From Gemmatimonadaceae bacterium (lineage in GTDB: Bacteria; Gemmatimonadota; Gemmatimonadetes; Gemmatimonadales; Gemmatimonadaceae): a stretch of 52,858 bases of DNA. Position numbers and translations under genes: made by a program. Positions within the stretch are counted from its first letter, which is position 1. Each line of letters opens with the position of its first letter. This document shows, piece after piece, positions 1-8,902 of this stretch. The stretch spans positions 1 to 52,858 of the forward strand of contig JADGQS010000006.1 in assembly GCA_017881585.1 (NCBI GenBank). The letters are read 5' to 3'. Below the pieces are notes generated by a model. That model was not told the origin of the DNA and searched no databases. It was given only the letters and a program-made list of their open reading frames with translations.

Positions 1-959
1 CCGACTTTGCGAATCGCGTGGATATCGACGTTCAGGCCGAGCGCGGCCATGGCGAGCACGGTCAGGGCCCTCGCCGAATCTCGGGCCGAGTCGACGAACG
101 GCATGCTCACCGCCCCAGCCGACCGCATCGCGCCTGCGATCATGAAGCCGACCACAAACCACGGAACGAGTGCGCCGAATCCCGTCTGAACGAGGGCGTG
201 CGTGGGCGTCTCCGCCAGCGCTTTGTGTTCGCGTCGCGCGCGGTTCCGCTCGCGCAACGAGAGTGTGACGATGAGTGGACCCAGGAGCAGTACGCGCACG
301 AGCTTCACCAACGTCGCCGTGTTGCCGGCGAGGAGGCTGACCGGGTACGCGGCCGCGATGACCTGCGGAACGGCGTACACGGTGAGGCCGGCGAGGATGC
401 CGTACTGGTAGTCGTTGAGTCCGAAGACCGGCGCCAGGAATGGGAGGCAGAGGATCACCACGACGCCGAGCACGGCGGTGTAGGCGATCGCCGAGGCGAC
501 CTCGTCCTTCTTCGCGCCGAGCACGGGAGCCAGCGCCGCGATGGCCGAGTTGCCGCAGATCGCGTTGCCGCAGGCCACCAGCAGCGCGTGCACCGGCGAC
601 AGGCCCAGCGCGCGGCCGATGGCGACGCCGGTGACGATCGCGGCCACGACCACGCCGACGATCGACGCGACGAGCGGCAGGCCGGCCTTGATGAACTGCT
701 GGAGATCGGCGCCGAATCCGAGCAGGACGATCGCGAGCTCGAGAAGGAATCCGGCGGCCAACGCGACGCCCGATGCGAAGAGGGCGGGCGGCGACCAGAA
801 CGCGCGCACGATCGCGCCGATCAGGATGGCCAGGACGATGGCTTCGAGCGTCGGGTGACCCACGGCGGCCGTGAGCGCCCGCTCGGCGATCCATGCCAGA
901 ACCGACACCGCGACGACCAGCGCCAGTCCGGGAACGCGTCGCGAGATCGCAGAGAACAT
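1..959 (-). CDS. YeiH-family putative sulfate exporter, C-terminus truncated at window edge
   Basis: Reverse strand reads MFSAISRRVPGLALVVAVSVLAWIAERALTAAVGHPTLEAIVLAILIGAIVRAFW... and continues open to base 1; multi-TM, with a GNAICGNSAIAALAP motif typical of YeiH/UPF0324. Missing from the ORF track because it has no stop inside the window. Confidence 0.82.
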   Translation of the reverse strand, partial: MFSAISRRVPGLALVVAVSVLAWIAERALTAAVGHPTLEAIVLAILIGAIVRAFWSPPALFASGVALAAGFLLELAIVLLGFGADLQQFIKAGLPLVASIVGVVVAAIVTGVAIGRALGLSPVHALLVACGNAICGNSAIAALAPVLGAKKDEVASAIAYTAVLGVVVILCLPFLAPVFGLNDYQYGILAGLTVYAVPQVIAAAYPVSLLAGNTATLVKLVRVLLLGPLIVTLSLRERNRARREHKALAETPTHALVQTGFGALVPWFVVGFMIAGAMRSAGAVSMPFVDSARDSARALTVLAMAALGLNVDIHAIRKV

Positions 960-1015
960 TGCTAATAATACATCACGGCAGGCAGATTCCGGGACACCCT
1001 TCTCCCGGAATATCG

Positions 1016-2449
1016 ATGCGCTCGCTCCGACTCCTTGCTCTGCTTTCGCTCGCCGCGGCGTCGTCGCTCGCGGCGCAGGACACTCCCACGGAGCGCGAGG
1101 CGGCGAAAGACGTCCTCAAGAAAATGGCGGCGCTCGAGCAGTCGCTCGACGTGCCCGGCTGGGTCACGAAACTCACCGTCGCGAACCCGGCGCGCGATCA
1201 GGTCGCGGCGCGCGCGAAAGAGCTCATGGACAAAGAGCTGCTCGCGATGGGCGACGACCTTACCAGACATCCCGAGATCGGGTTCGTCGAGTACGAATCG
1301 GTCAAGAAGCTGACCGACTATCTCAAGGCGCACGACTTCGACGTCGAGATTGGTGTGGGCGGCCTGAAAACGGCGTTCATCGCGCGCTACAAGAAGAACA
1401 ACGGCGCGCCCAACCTTGGCGTGATCCTCGAGTACGACGCGCTGCGCGGCACCAAGGGCGCGTTCCACGGCGACCAGCATTCCACGCAGGGACCGATCGG
1501 GATGGCCGCCGGGATCGCGATGGCGGAGTACCTCACCAAGAATCACCTGCCGGGCAGCGTCATCATGTACGGCACGCCCGGCGAAGAGATGATGCCGCCG
1601 GCGGCGAAGACGCAAATGTTCAAGGCGGGCGTGTTCAAGGAGGCGGACATCATCGTGCGCTCGCACTCGAGCGTGGCGACGTCGCGACCCGCGCCGGGAT
1701 TCGGATCGTGCTGCATGAACATCAACGGCACGAAGTACACGTTCAGCGGCGCGCCCGCGCACCAGTTGACGGCGTGGAACGGACGCAACGCGCTCACGGC
1801 GACGATCCACTTCTTCGACAACATCGACGGGATCCGGAGCAACATCCGTCCGGAATCGCGGGTGCAGGGGATCATCACCGAGGGCGGCGCGGCGCCGAAC
1901 GTGGTACCCGACCACGCGGTCGCCGATTTCTATATTCGCTACCCCGACGCCGTCTATCTCGAACAGCTGACGAAAATGGTCGACGACGCGGCGCGCGCGG
2001 CGGCGCTCGGAACCGGCACGAAAGTGAAGATCGACCACTACGGCGAGATGCGCGACGGAGTATCCGAAGCGACGCTCGCGGAAGTTGGGTTCGCGTACCT
2101 GAAGAAGTACGGCGGAACCAACGTGCTGTCAGAACCGGGGAAGGTGCAGGGCTTTGAGGAGACCGGCACTGTCGCGAGCGCAGTTCCGGGGCTCGGCTTC
2201 AGCGCGCAGACGAGCAGCGCGCCGAACCACACCTACGAAATGCTCGCCGATGCGCTCACGGACGTCGGGCACAAGGGGTTCGTGATCGATGCCGAGGCGA
2301 TGGCGTCGCTGCTATTCGATTTTGCGACGCATCCGGATTATCGCGCGGCGGTCAAGAAGGAATTCGAAGGGATCCACGCGCTGTTCGGGGAGTATCAGGA
2401 AGCGCTGAAGAAAGTGTACACGCTGCCGGTGGTGCCCGATCCCGAGTAA
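1016..2449 (+). CDS. M20-family amidohydrolase/peptidase with signal peptide
   Basis: Signal peptide MRSLRLLALLSLAAASSLAAQ; body has HPEIGFVEYESVKKL, GTPGEEMMPPAAK and SAPNHTYEM motifs of AbgB-like M20 proteins. Start placed at ATG 1016, not at the upstream ORF-track start. Confidence 0.85.
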   Translation: MRSLRLLALLSLAAASSLAAQDTPTEREAAKDVLKKMAALEQSLDVPGWVTKLTVANPARDQVAARAKELMDKELLAMGDDLTRHPEIGFVEYESVKKLTDYLKAHDFDVEIGVGGLKTAFIARYKKNNGAPNLGVILEYDALRGTKGAFHGDQHSTQGPIGMAAGIAMAEYLTKNHLPGSVIMYGTPGEEMMPPAAKTQMFKAGVFKEADIIVRSHSSVATSRPAPGFGSCCMNINGTKYTFSGAPAHQLTAWNGRNALTATIHFFDNIDGIRSNIRPESRVQGIITEGGAAPNVVPDHAVADFYIRYPDAVYLEQLTKMVDDAARAAALGTGTKVKIDHYGEMRDGVSEATLAEVGFAYLKKYGGTNVLSEPGKVQGFEETGTVASAVPGLGFSAQTSSAPNHTYEMLADALTDVGHKGFVIDAEAMASLLFDFATHPDYRAAVKKEFEGIHALFGEYQEALKKVYTLPVVPDPE

Positions 2450-2455
2450 GCCGCG

Positions 2456-3382
2456 CTAAGCGCGAGCCAACAAGCCGAGAGCCGTTCGCACCGCCCCGCG
2501 CGCCGGCACCACATCTTCCGCGTGAAGCACCATTCCTGGAATGGCGCTCTTGAGGCGCATCTCCACGAGCTTGCGCAGCCAGCTCCCGTGGCCGAACATG
2601 CCGCCGGCGAGCGCCACCGGAACCGCCGCACGCTCATCGGTGAAGAGCTGACGGGCGAGCGTGCGCACGTGCAGCACGAGTTCTTCCGTCGCGAGCGTGC
2701 ACAACGAGTTCGCGCGCAGATCGCCCGTTGCGGCGACGGTCACCACCGGTGTCGCGAGCTGCGCGAAATCTCTCGGCGTCGCGTTCGCGGCCCACGGGAT
2801 CAGCTCGTCCGGACTCTCGAGCTGAAGATGCGTCAGGATCGCCGCGAGCAGTCCGGTCTCGGGCTCGCGACCGTCGGCTGAACCCGTGATGACGCTCAGC
2901 GCTTTGCGTCCGATCCACGCGCCGCTTCCTTCGTCGCCGCACACGGGGCCCCATCCGCCGCAGCGCGCCATCTTCTGGCTCGGACCTCGGCCGTACGCCA
3001 TCGAGCCCGTGCCGCAGATCAGGACGATCCCAGCCTCCTCGGCAAAGGCATCGTTGAGCGCGATCACCGCATCGGGGAGGACAACCAGCTCGTCGGCGAG
3101 AGCTCGCTTCGAGAGCGCCTCCTCGAACGCCGAGTACTCCGCATCGCGACCCACACCCGCGACGCCCACGCAGATCGCAGACGGCATCGCCTCGTCCATG
3201 TCGCACGCCGCGAGCGCCTCGCCCACGAGCCGCGCGATCACGTCGGCGGAATGTTCGGCTTCGCCCGGTCGAACCGCGCTCGCCACACCGGTGACCGTCG
3301 CGAGTTCTGCGCCGGTTCCGTCCGCCACGATTACGTGCGTCTTCGATGCGCCGCCATCGACTCCAACCACGATGTTTGTCAT
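2456..3382 (-). CDS. BadF/BadG/BcrA/BcrD ATPase-family sugar kinase (N-acetylglucosamine/MurNAc kinase-like)
   Basis: MTNIVVGVDGGASKTHVIVADGTG... and CGTGSMAYGRG motifs of the ASKHA superfamily. The upstream part of the 769-aa ORF is out-of-frame antisense of the transporter. Confidence 0.83.
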   Translation of the reverse strand: MTNIVVGVDGGASKTHVIVADGTGAELATVTGVASAVRPGEAEHSADVIARLVGEALAACDMDEAMPSAICVGVAGVGRDAEYSAFEEALSKRALADELVVLPDAVIALNDAFAEEAGIVLICGTGSMAYGRGPSQKMARCGGWGPVCGDEGSGAWIGRKALSVITGSADGREPETGLLAAILTHLQLESPDELIPWAANATPRDFAQLATPVVTVAATGDLRANSLCTLATEELVLHVRTLARQLFTDERAAVPVALAGGMFGHGSWLRKLVEMRLKSAIPGMVLHAEDVVPARGAVRTALGLLARA

Positions 3383-3402
3383 ATGCGATGAAAGCAAAGT
3401 GT

Positions 3403-4902
3403 CTACGGACTCTTTCGCAACGCGGAGAGTGTGCCCGTGAAGAGCGTGATCGTCGTGCCGATGAGGACGTACCAGGGCCACGCTATGCCGGCGAACGGGC
3501 CGAGCACGGTCGCCACGGCGGGGAAAGCCACCGACAGCTGCTTCGCGAACACCACCGCGGCCATCGCGACGATCCCGACCGACATCCCGAGGATCGCGTC
3601 GCGCTGCCTCGCGCGGACGTTGTAGATCCCGAGGAAGAACGCGCCGAGCAGGGCGCCGTACGTGAACGACGCGATCGAGAGCGCAACGATCACCACGGGC
3701 GTGCGGCTCTCGGGGTAGAGCAACGCCCCGCCGGTGAGCACCACGCCCCACATCAGCGCGAACAGCCGCCCCGCGCGGTACGTCGCGGCATCGTCGGGCC
3801 CGCGCCGCGTCAGCGGGACCCAGATGTCCATCGTAGTGGCCGCGGCGAGCGAGTTGATGGCGCCCGAGTGCGTGCTCATCGTCGCCGCGACGATCGCCGC
3901 GACGATCAGGCCGAGGAGCCCGTGCGGCATTCGCTCGAGAATGAAGGTCGGGAAAATCGCGTCGGGCGTCGCAAAATCGCGGCCGGCGTACAGCGCCCAG
4001 AGTCCGATCCCCACCATGAGAAACAGCGTGAACTGCACGAACACCGCGAGCCCGCTGCCGATGATCGCGCGCTGGGCATCCTTCAGCGAACGCGCCGAGA
4101 GCAGCCGCTGCACGATGAGCTGGTCGGTGCCGTGCGACGCCATCGCGAGGAACGCACCGCCGATGAGCCCTGCGAAAATCGTGTGCGGCTGATCGAAGCC
4201 GGTGTAGAAACTCACCGCCTTGAGCTTTCCTGCCGTGCCGGCCGAGGATAGAATCGCGGCCCAGCCTCCGCCCACGGCGTGGCCGAGAATGACCACCGCG
4301 CAAATTCCACCGGTCACGTAGATCGCGGCCTGCAGCAGCTCGGTCCACACCACCGCGCGCATCCCGCCGCGCCAGGTGTACACGATCGTGAGCGCGCCGA
4401 GCACGAGGATCGCCGCGGGCATCAGGTATTGGCGCGGCAGCACGGGGCCCATGATCAGCGCGATCGGGATCGCCGTCGCGAACACGCGCACGGAATCGGC
4501 CATCGCGCGCGTCACCATGAACACGATCGAGGCGAACCGCCGGGTCTCGGGGCCGAATCGCGTCTCGAGAAGGGTGTACGCGGTCACGAGCTTGCCGTCG
4601 AAATAACGCGGGAGCAGTACGCGCGCGACGACCACCCGGCCCAGGATGTACCCGGCGCACACCTGCAGGAATCCGAGATTCCCGGCGTATGCGAGCCCCG
4701 GGATGGAGATGAACGTGAGCGCGCTCGTCTCCGAGGCCACAATAGAAAACATGACCGCCCACCATGGCAGTGAGCGGTCAGCGACGAAGTACTTCTGGGC
4801 GTCCTTCTGGTTTCTTCCGAGCCAGACACCGAGCGCGGTGGTGCCGGCGAGGTACGCGACGAGGACTGCGAAGTCTACGGCGCCGAACCCGCTCGCCGGC
4901 AA
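3403..4902 (-). CDS. Sodium:solute symporter (SSS family)
   Basis: 499 aa, multi-TM, DFAVLVAYLAGTTALGVWLGR start, SSS-like helices. Confidence 0.9.
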   Translation of the reverse strand: MPASGFGAVDFAVLVAYLAGTTALGVWLGRNQKDAQKYFVADRSLPWWAVMFSIVASETSALTFISIPGLAYAGNLGFLQVCAGYILGRVVVARVLLPRYFDGKLVTAYTLLETRFGPETRRFASIVFMVTRAMADSVRVFATAIPIALIMGPVLPRQYLMPAAILVLGALTIVYTWRGGMRAVVWTELLQAAIYVTGGICAVVILGHAVGGGWAAILSSAGTAGKLKAVSFYTGFDQPHTIFAGLIGGAFLAMASHGTDQLIVQRLLSARSLKDAQRAIIGSGLAVFVQFTLFLMVGIGLWALYAGRDFATPDAIFPTFILERMPHGLLGLIVAAIVAATMSTHSGAINSLAAATTMDIWVPLTRRGPDDAATYRAGRLFALMWGVVLTGGALLYPESRTPVVIVALSIASFTYGALLGAFFLGIYNVRARQRDAILGMSVGIVAMAAVVFAKQLSVAFPAVATVLGPFAGIAWPWYVLIGTTITLFTGTLSALRKSP

Positions 4903-4917
4903 AGTGTTGTTCCAGGC

Positions 4918-5274
4918 TTACGCGGAGAAGGAACTACCGCAACCGCAGCCGCCGGTCGCATTGGGGTTCTTGAAGGTGAAGCCCGAGCCCTGCATCGACG
5001 TGACGTAATCGACGGTCATGCCGCCCAGGTACTGCACCGAGAACGGATCGACGAACACGTTGAATCCGTCCTGCGCAACGACCGTGTCATCGTCCGCCGG
5101 CTTGTCTTCGATCAGCAGGCTGTACTTGAAACCCGAGCAACCGCCGGGCTGCACTGAAACGCGCAGTCCGCCGACGTCCGGCGCGACATTCTCCGCCACC
5201 ATGAACTTCTTGACCTCGACCACCGCGGCGGGTGTCATCGCCAGCAGGATTTCGGGCTGATTGATCGTGCTCAT
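4918..5274 (-). CDS. erpA: A-type iron-sulfur cluster carrier (ErpA/IscA/HesB family)
   Basis: VQPGGCSGFKYSL ... GCGCGSSF conserved cysteines; RBS AAGGAGG upstream of ATG. Confidence 0.9.
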   Translation of the reverse strand: MSTINQPEILLAMTPAAVVEVKKFMVAENVAPDVGGLRVSVQPGGCSGFKYSLLIEDKPADDDTVVAQDGFNVFVDPFSVQYLGGMTVDYVTSMQGSGFTFKNPNATGGCGCGSSFSA

Positions 5275-5329
5275 GATTCAAAACCTCCTTGGTGCAACCT
5301 TGACGAGCGATTCTTCGCGCTACGCCGTA

Positions 5330-5358
5330 ATTATACACCAATGGAAATCGAATCTCAA
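5330..5358 (-). promoter_or_regulatory. Predicted sigma70-type promoter for the Fe-S carrier gene
   Basis: Minus strand TTGAGA - 17 nt - TATAAT, about 56 nt upstream of the ATG at 5274. Confidence 0.6.
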
Positions 5359-5916
5359 GGAAACCGGCTGGTCAGGCGCGCGGGTATAGGGTTACGAATC
5401 GTGCTCGGAACCGGCGTGCTGGTCGGCAGCGCCGCGCTGGCGTGGAAGGGACTGACCAAGCCCCAGCCCAGGCCCAAGCAGGTCATCGTCCAGACGGACA
5501 GGCTGGGGCCGGGCGTGCTCACCGTAGCGGTCGCCGCGGTCGATCTCGAACTCATCGCGCCCGACGGCCGCCGCGTGCACACGGCCTCGCGGCGGGACAC
5601 GTCGATCACGCCCGCCGCCGGCGCCGAGGGACGCGTGGATTGCGCCGGATTCGGGTCGGGCAAGCAGGACGACAGCGATTGCACCGCCACGATCACGCTG
5701 CAGAACCCGGTATGGGGCGACTACAGGCTTCGCGTCACGTCGCCCGACCTGCGCGGCGAGACGATAACCATCGGCTGGACCGGCAGCACCTTCACGCGCT
5801 CCGGCGCGACGAGCGTCGGCATCACGGTGCCGCCGAGGCAGACGATGGAGTTCGTGATGATCGTGGCCCCGGAGGGTGCGTCGCAGAAGACTGCGCCGGC
5901 GGTTGTTCGTCCCTGA
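5341..5916 (+). CDS. Hypothetical protein with N-terminal TM segment
   Basis: 191-aa ORF; N-terminal hydrophobic segment GIGLRIVLGTGVLVGSAALAW. Confidence 0.65.
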   Translation: MEIESQGNRLVRRAGIGLRIVLGTGVLVGSAALAWKGLTKPQPRPKQVIVQTDRLGPGVLTVAVAAVDLELIAPDGRRVHTASRRDTSITPAAGAEGRVDCAGFGSGKQDDSDCTATITLQNPVWGDYRLRVTSPDLRGETITIGWTGSTFTRSGATSVGITVPPRQTMEFVMIVAPEGASQKTAPAVVRP

Positions 5917-7696
5917 ACGAGCGCGAGATCCAGTAGAAACTCGCGGCCGCGACCGCCAGCATCGTGAGCCCGGTGCCGTTGTAGCCGAAGATGATCTTGC
6001 CGATCCCGAATAGCGTCGCGTAGACGGCGATGATTCCGGCGATCCAGTTGGTCCACGCGAGCGCGCCGCCGGGCGTGGACTCCACTCCGAACCCGAGCCT
6101 CCTCGACACGACGGCCCATCCGGGGCCACCGGGGCGAACGCGGAGATAGAACGAGTCGAGCTTCTCGTCGGGCTCCGGCTTCGTGAGCAGCGTGACCGTG
6201 AGCCACACGACCGTGCTGATCACGACGGTCACGAGCATCACCGTCGCGGTCGCGTTCGGATCGTCCGGCGCGAAGCGCGGCTTGATGTAGATGAAGCCCA
6301 GCACGCTCACGACGAAACTCGCGGTCATCGCCGAGATCTCGCTCCACGCATTGATGCGCCACCAGTACCATCGGAGGATCAGGACGAGGCCCGTGCCGGC
6401 GCCGAGCGCGAGCAGCAGCTCCCACGCTTTCTCGACGCTCGAGAGCTGGCTCGTCACGGCGATGGACGCGAGAAAGAGCAGCACGGTGGTCGCGCGGCTC
6501 ACCGCCACGTAGTGCTTCTGTGTGGCGTCCGTCTTGAGGAAGCGCTTATACACGTCGTTGACGAGATACGACGCGCCCCAGTTGAGGTGCGTGCCGACGG
6601 TGCTCATGTAGGCGGCGGCGAAGCCGGCCAGCATGAAGCCTCTCCAGGGAGTCGGCAGGAGGTCCACGAACGCCTGCACGTAGCCGGCTTCCTTGTCCTT
6701 CAGGTTCGGATAGAGAATCACCGTCGCGAGGCCGGTGACGATCCACGGCCACGGGCGCAGGGCGTAGTGCGCGATGTTGAAGAAGAGCGTGGCGAGGACG
6801 CCGTCGCGTTCCGTCTTCGCGGCGAAGATCCGCTGGGCGATGTAGCCGCCGCCGCCCGGCTCCGCTCCCGGGTACCACGCGGCCCACCATTGGACGCTGA
6901 GATAGACGCCGAGCGTGAGCAGCGGCATCCAGGCGTAGGCGTGCAGCCCGAGCGGGCCGACGCTCACCGGGAGCACCGACAGCGCCGCCTTCTCGCTCCC
7001 GAAGTGCGCGGCGAGCTTCACCTTCATCACGTCGATTCCGCCGACGGCCCGAACAGAGAACACGGCGAGGATGATCACGGCCGTCATCTTGATGATGAAC
7101 TGCACGAGGTCGGTCCAGAGCACGGCCCACATGCCCGCGGCCACCGCATACGCGACGGTGATGAGAAAACAGATTCCGACGGCGACGACTTCGCCGCTCA
7201 CGGTCATGCCCGCGATCGAAACGTCCCGCAGGCCAAGGGAAATGGTCAGGATCTTGATCATCGCGCGGGTGACCCAGCCGAGGATGATCAGGTTGATGGG
7301 GATGGCGAGATAGATGGCGCGAAAGCCGCGCAGGAATGCGGCGGGCCTCCCGCTGTAGCGGACTTCGGCGAGTTCGACATCGGTCATCACGTTCGCCCGC
7401 CGCCAGAGGCGGGCGAAGAAGAAGACCGTGAGCATTCCGCTCATGACGAAGTTCCACCAGAGCCAGTTGCCGGCGACGCCCTTCGTCGCGACGAGTCCGG
7501 TGACGACGAGCGGCGTGTCGGCGGCGAACGTCGTGGCGACCATCGCGGCCCCCGCGAGCCACCACGGGACCTGGCGCCCGCTGAGGAAGTACTGGTCGAG
7601 TGATTCGCCGCCGCGCTTGGTGAACCACAAGCCTATTCCGGTGCTGAGCGCGAAATACGCGACTACGATGGCCCAGTCGATCGGAGAGATATGCAT
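5822..7696 (-). CDS. Sodium:solute symporter (SSS family)
   Basis: MHISPIDWAIVVAYFALSTGIGLWFTKRGGESLDQYFLSGRQVPWWLAG...; start moved to ATG 7696. Confidence 0.88.
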   Translation of the reverse strand: MHISPIDWAIVVAYFALSTGIGLWFTKRGGESLDQYFLSGRQVPWWLAGAAMVATTFAADTPLVVTGLVATKGVAGNWLWWNFVMSGMLTVFFFARLWRRANVMTDVELAEVRYSGRPAAFLRGFRAIYLAIPINLIILGWVTRAMIKILTISLGLRDVSIAGMTVSGEVVAVGICFLITVAYAVAAGMWAVLWTDLVQFIIKMTAVIILAVFSVRAVGGIDVMKVKLAAHFGSEKAALSVLPVSVGPLGLHAYAWMPLLTLGVYLSVQWWAAWYPGAEPGGGGYIAQRIFAAKTERDGVLATLFFNIAHYALRPWPWIVTGLATVILYPNLKDKEAGYVQAFVDLLPTPWRGFMLAGFAAAYMSTVGTHLNWGASYLVNDVYKRFLKTDATQKHYVAVSRATTVLLFLASIAVTSQLSSVEKAWELLLALGAGTGLVLILRWYWWRINAWSEISAMTASFVVSVLGFIYIKPRFAPDDPNATATVMLVTVVISTVVWLTVTLLTKPEPDEKLDSFYLRVRPGGPGWAVVSRRLGFGVESTPGGALAWTNWIAGIIAVYATLFGIGKIIFGYNGTGLTMLAVAAASFYWISRSFRDEQPPAQSSATHPPGPRSSRTPSSASAAP

Positions 7697-7762
7697 GGTT
7701 CTATCGGGTGAGTTGACGGGAGGCGAGGCGGGAGTGGGGCTGGAAAAGCGAGTACGCACCGT

Positions 7763-8902
7763 TCACTTCGGTGCCTCGCTGTACTTCACGATCGAATCCG
7801 CCAGCGCCTGCCGCACCGCCGTGATCTTCGTGTTGGCCCGAGTCGGATTCACCCGATTCGTGAGCATCACGATGAACAGGTCGCGCGCCGGATCGATCCA
7901 GATCGACGTCCCCGTGAACCCCGTGTGACCGAATGCCGGCCGTTTCATGAGGTGACCCGCCGAGTTCGTTCCGGTCGGGGTCTCCCACCCGAGCGCCCGG
8001 TTCGAGAACGCCGAGTCCTGCACCGTGGTGAACTCCTCGATCGTCTCCGGTTTCCAGATGCGAACCCCCTGCAGTTCGCCCCGGTTCAGGTAGACCTGCG
8101 CGATGCGGGCCAGATCCCGCGCGCTGCTGAAGAGTCCCGCATGCCCGGACACTCCGCCGAGCATCGACGCGTTCTCGTCGTGCACCTCTCCGCGAAGGTG
8201 GCGCTGGCGCCACGGATCGATCTCGGTCGGGGCGATGCGCGGAAGCAGTGACGCGGGAGGGAGGAACATCGAGTCGTGCAATTTCAGCGGACCCGCGATG
8301 TGCTTTGCGAAGTACGTATCGACACGGTCGCCGCTCACCGCGCGGACGATTTCTCCCATGAGGATGCCGCCGATGTCGGAATAGACCATGCGGACGCCGG
8401 GGAGCGTGTCGAGCGGTGTGGCGTATGCCAGACTCATCGCAGCGTCCGCGTCGGTGGCCTCCTTGTACAACGGCCGCCAGGCAGGGAGGCCGGACGAATG
8501 CGTGAGCAGATGGCGGACCGTGACCTTCTCCTTGTTCGGGCCCGTCCAGTTCGGGAGATAGCGCTGCACCGGCGCGTCGAGTTCGACCCTGTGCGCCTCG
8601 ACGAGCTGCATCATCGACGAGGTCATCGCGATGACTTTGGTGAGCGAGGCCATGTCCCACATCGTGCTTTCGGTGGGGACGGGCGACTTTTTTGGCGCCC
8701 AGTCGAGGTGGCCGGCACCGTACTTCGCGATGATTCGGTCGTGCGTTCCCACGATGACGAACGCTCCCGGGAAGGCGCTGTCGGCGACGGCGCGATCGAG
8801 CGAAGCGCGCATCGAGTCGTACATCGACGCATCGCGCGCTAGGTTCAACGGGACGATCGAGCCGACCACAAACAACGACGGGAGCAGACGGTGAATCTTC
8901 AT
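7763..8902 (-). CDS. Serine hydrolase, beta-lactamase/class C-like (YbbE-like)
   Basis: Signal peptide; SLTKV (SxxK) motif, YSDIGGILMGEIV, GHTGFTGTSIWIDP. Confidence 0.85.
   Translation of the reverse strand: MKIHRLLPSLFVVGSIVPLNLARDASMYDSMRASLDRAVADSAFPGAFVIVGTHDRIIAKYGAGHLDWAPKKSPVPTESTMWDMASLTKVIAMTSSMMQLVEAHRVELDAPVQRYLPNWTGPNKEKVTVRHLLTHSSGLPAWRPLYKEATDADAAMSLAYATPLDTLPGVRMVYSDIGGILMGEIVRAVSGDRVDTYFAKHIAGPLKLHDSMFLPPASLLPRIAPTEIDPWRQRHLRGEVHDENASMLGGVSGHAGLFSSARDLARIAQVYLNRGELQGVRIWKPETIEEFTTVQDSAFSNRALGWETPTGTNSAGHLMKRPAFGHTGFTGTSIWIDPARDLFIVMLTNRVNPTRANTKITAVRQALADSIVKYSEAPK

Noticed and set aside
18-965. 315-aa plus-strand ORF at the window start
   Set aside because: Low-complexity Arg/Asp/Glu-rich frame antisense to the YeiH-family gene.
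2456-4765. 769-aa fused ORF (kinase plus upstream extension)
   Set aside because: The upstream half is an out-of-frame reading of the SSS symporter; the kinase starts at MTNIVVG (3382).
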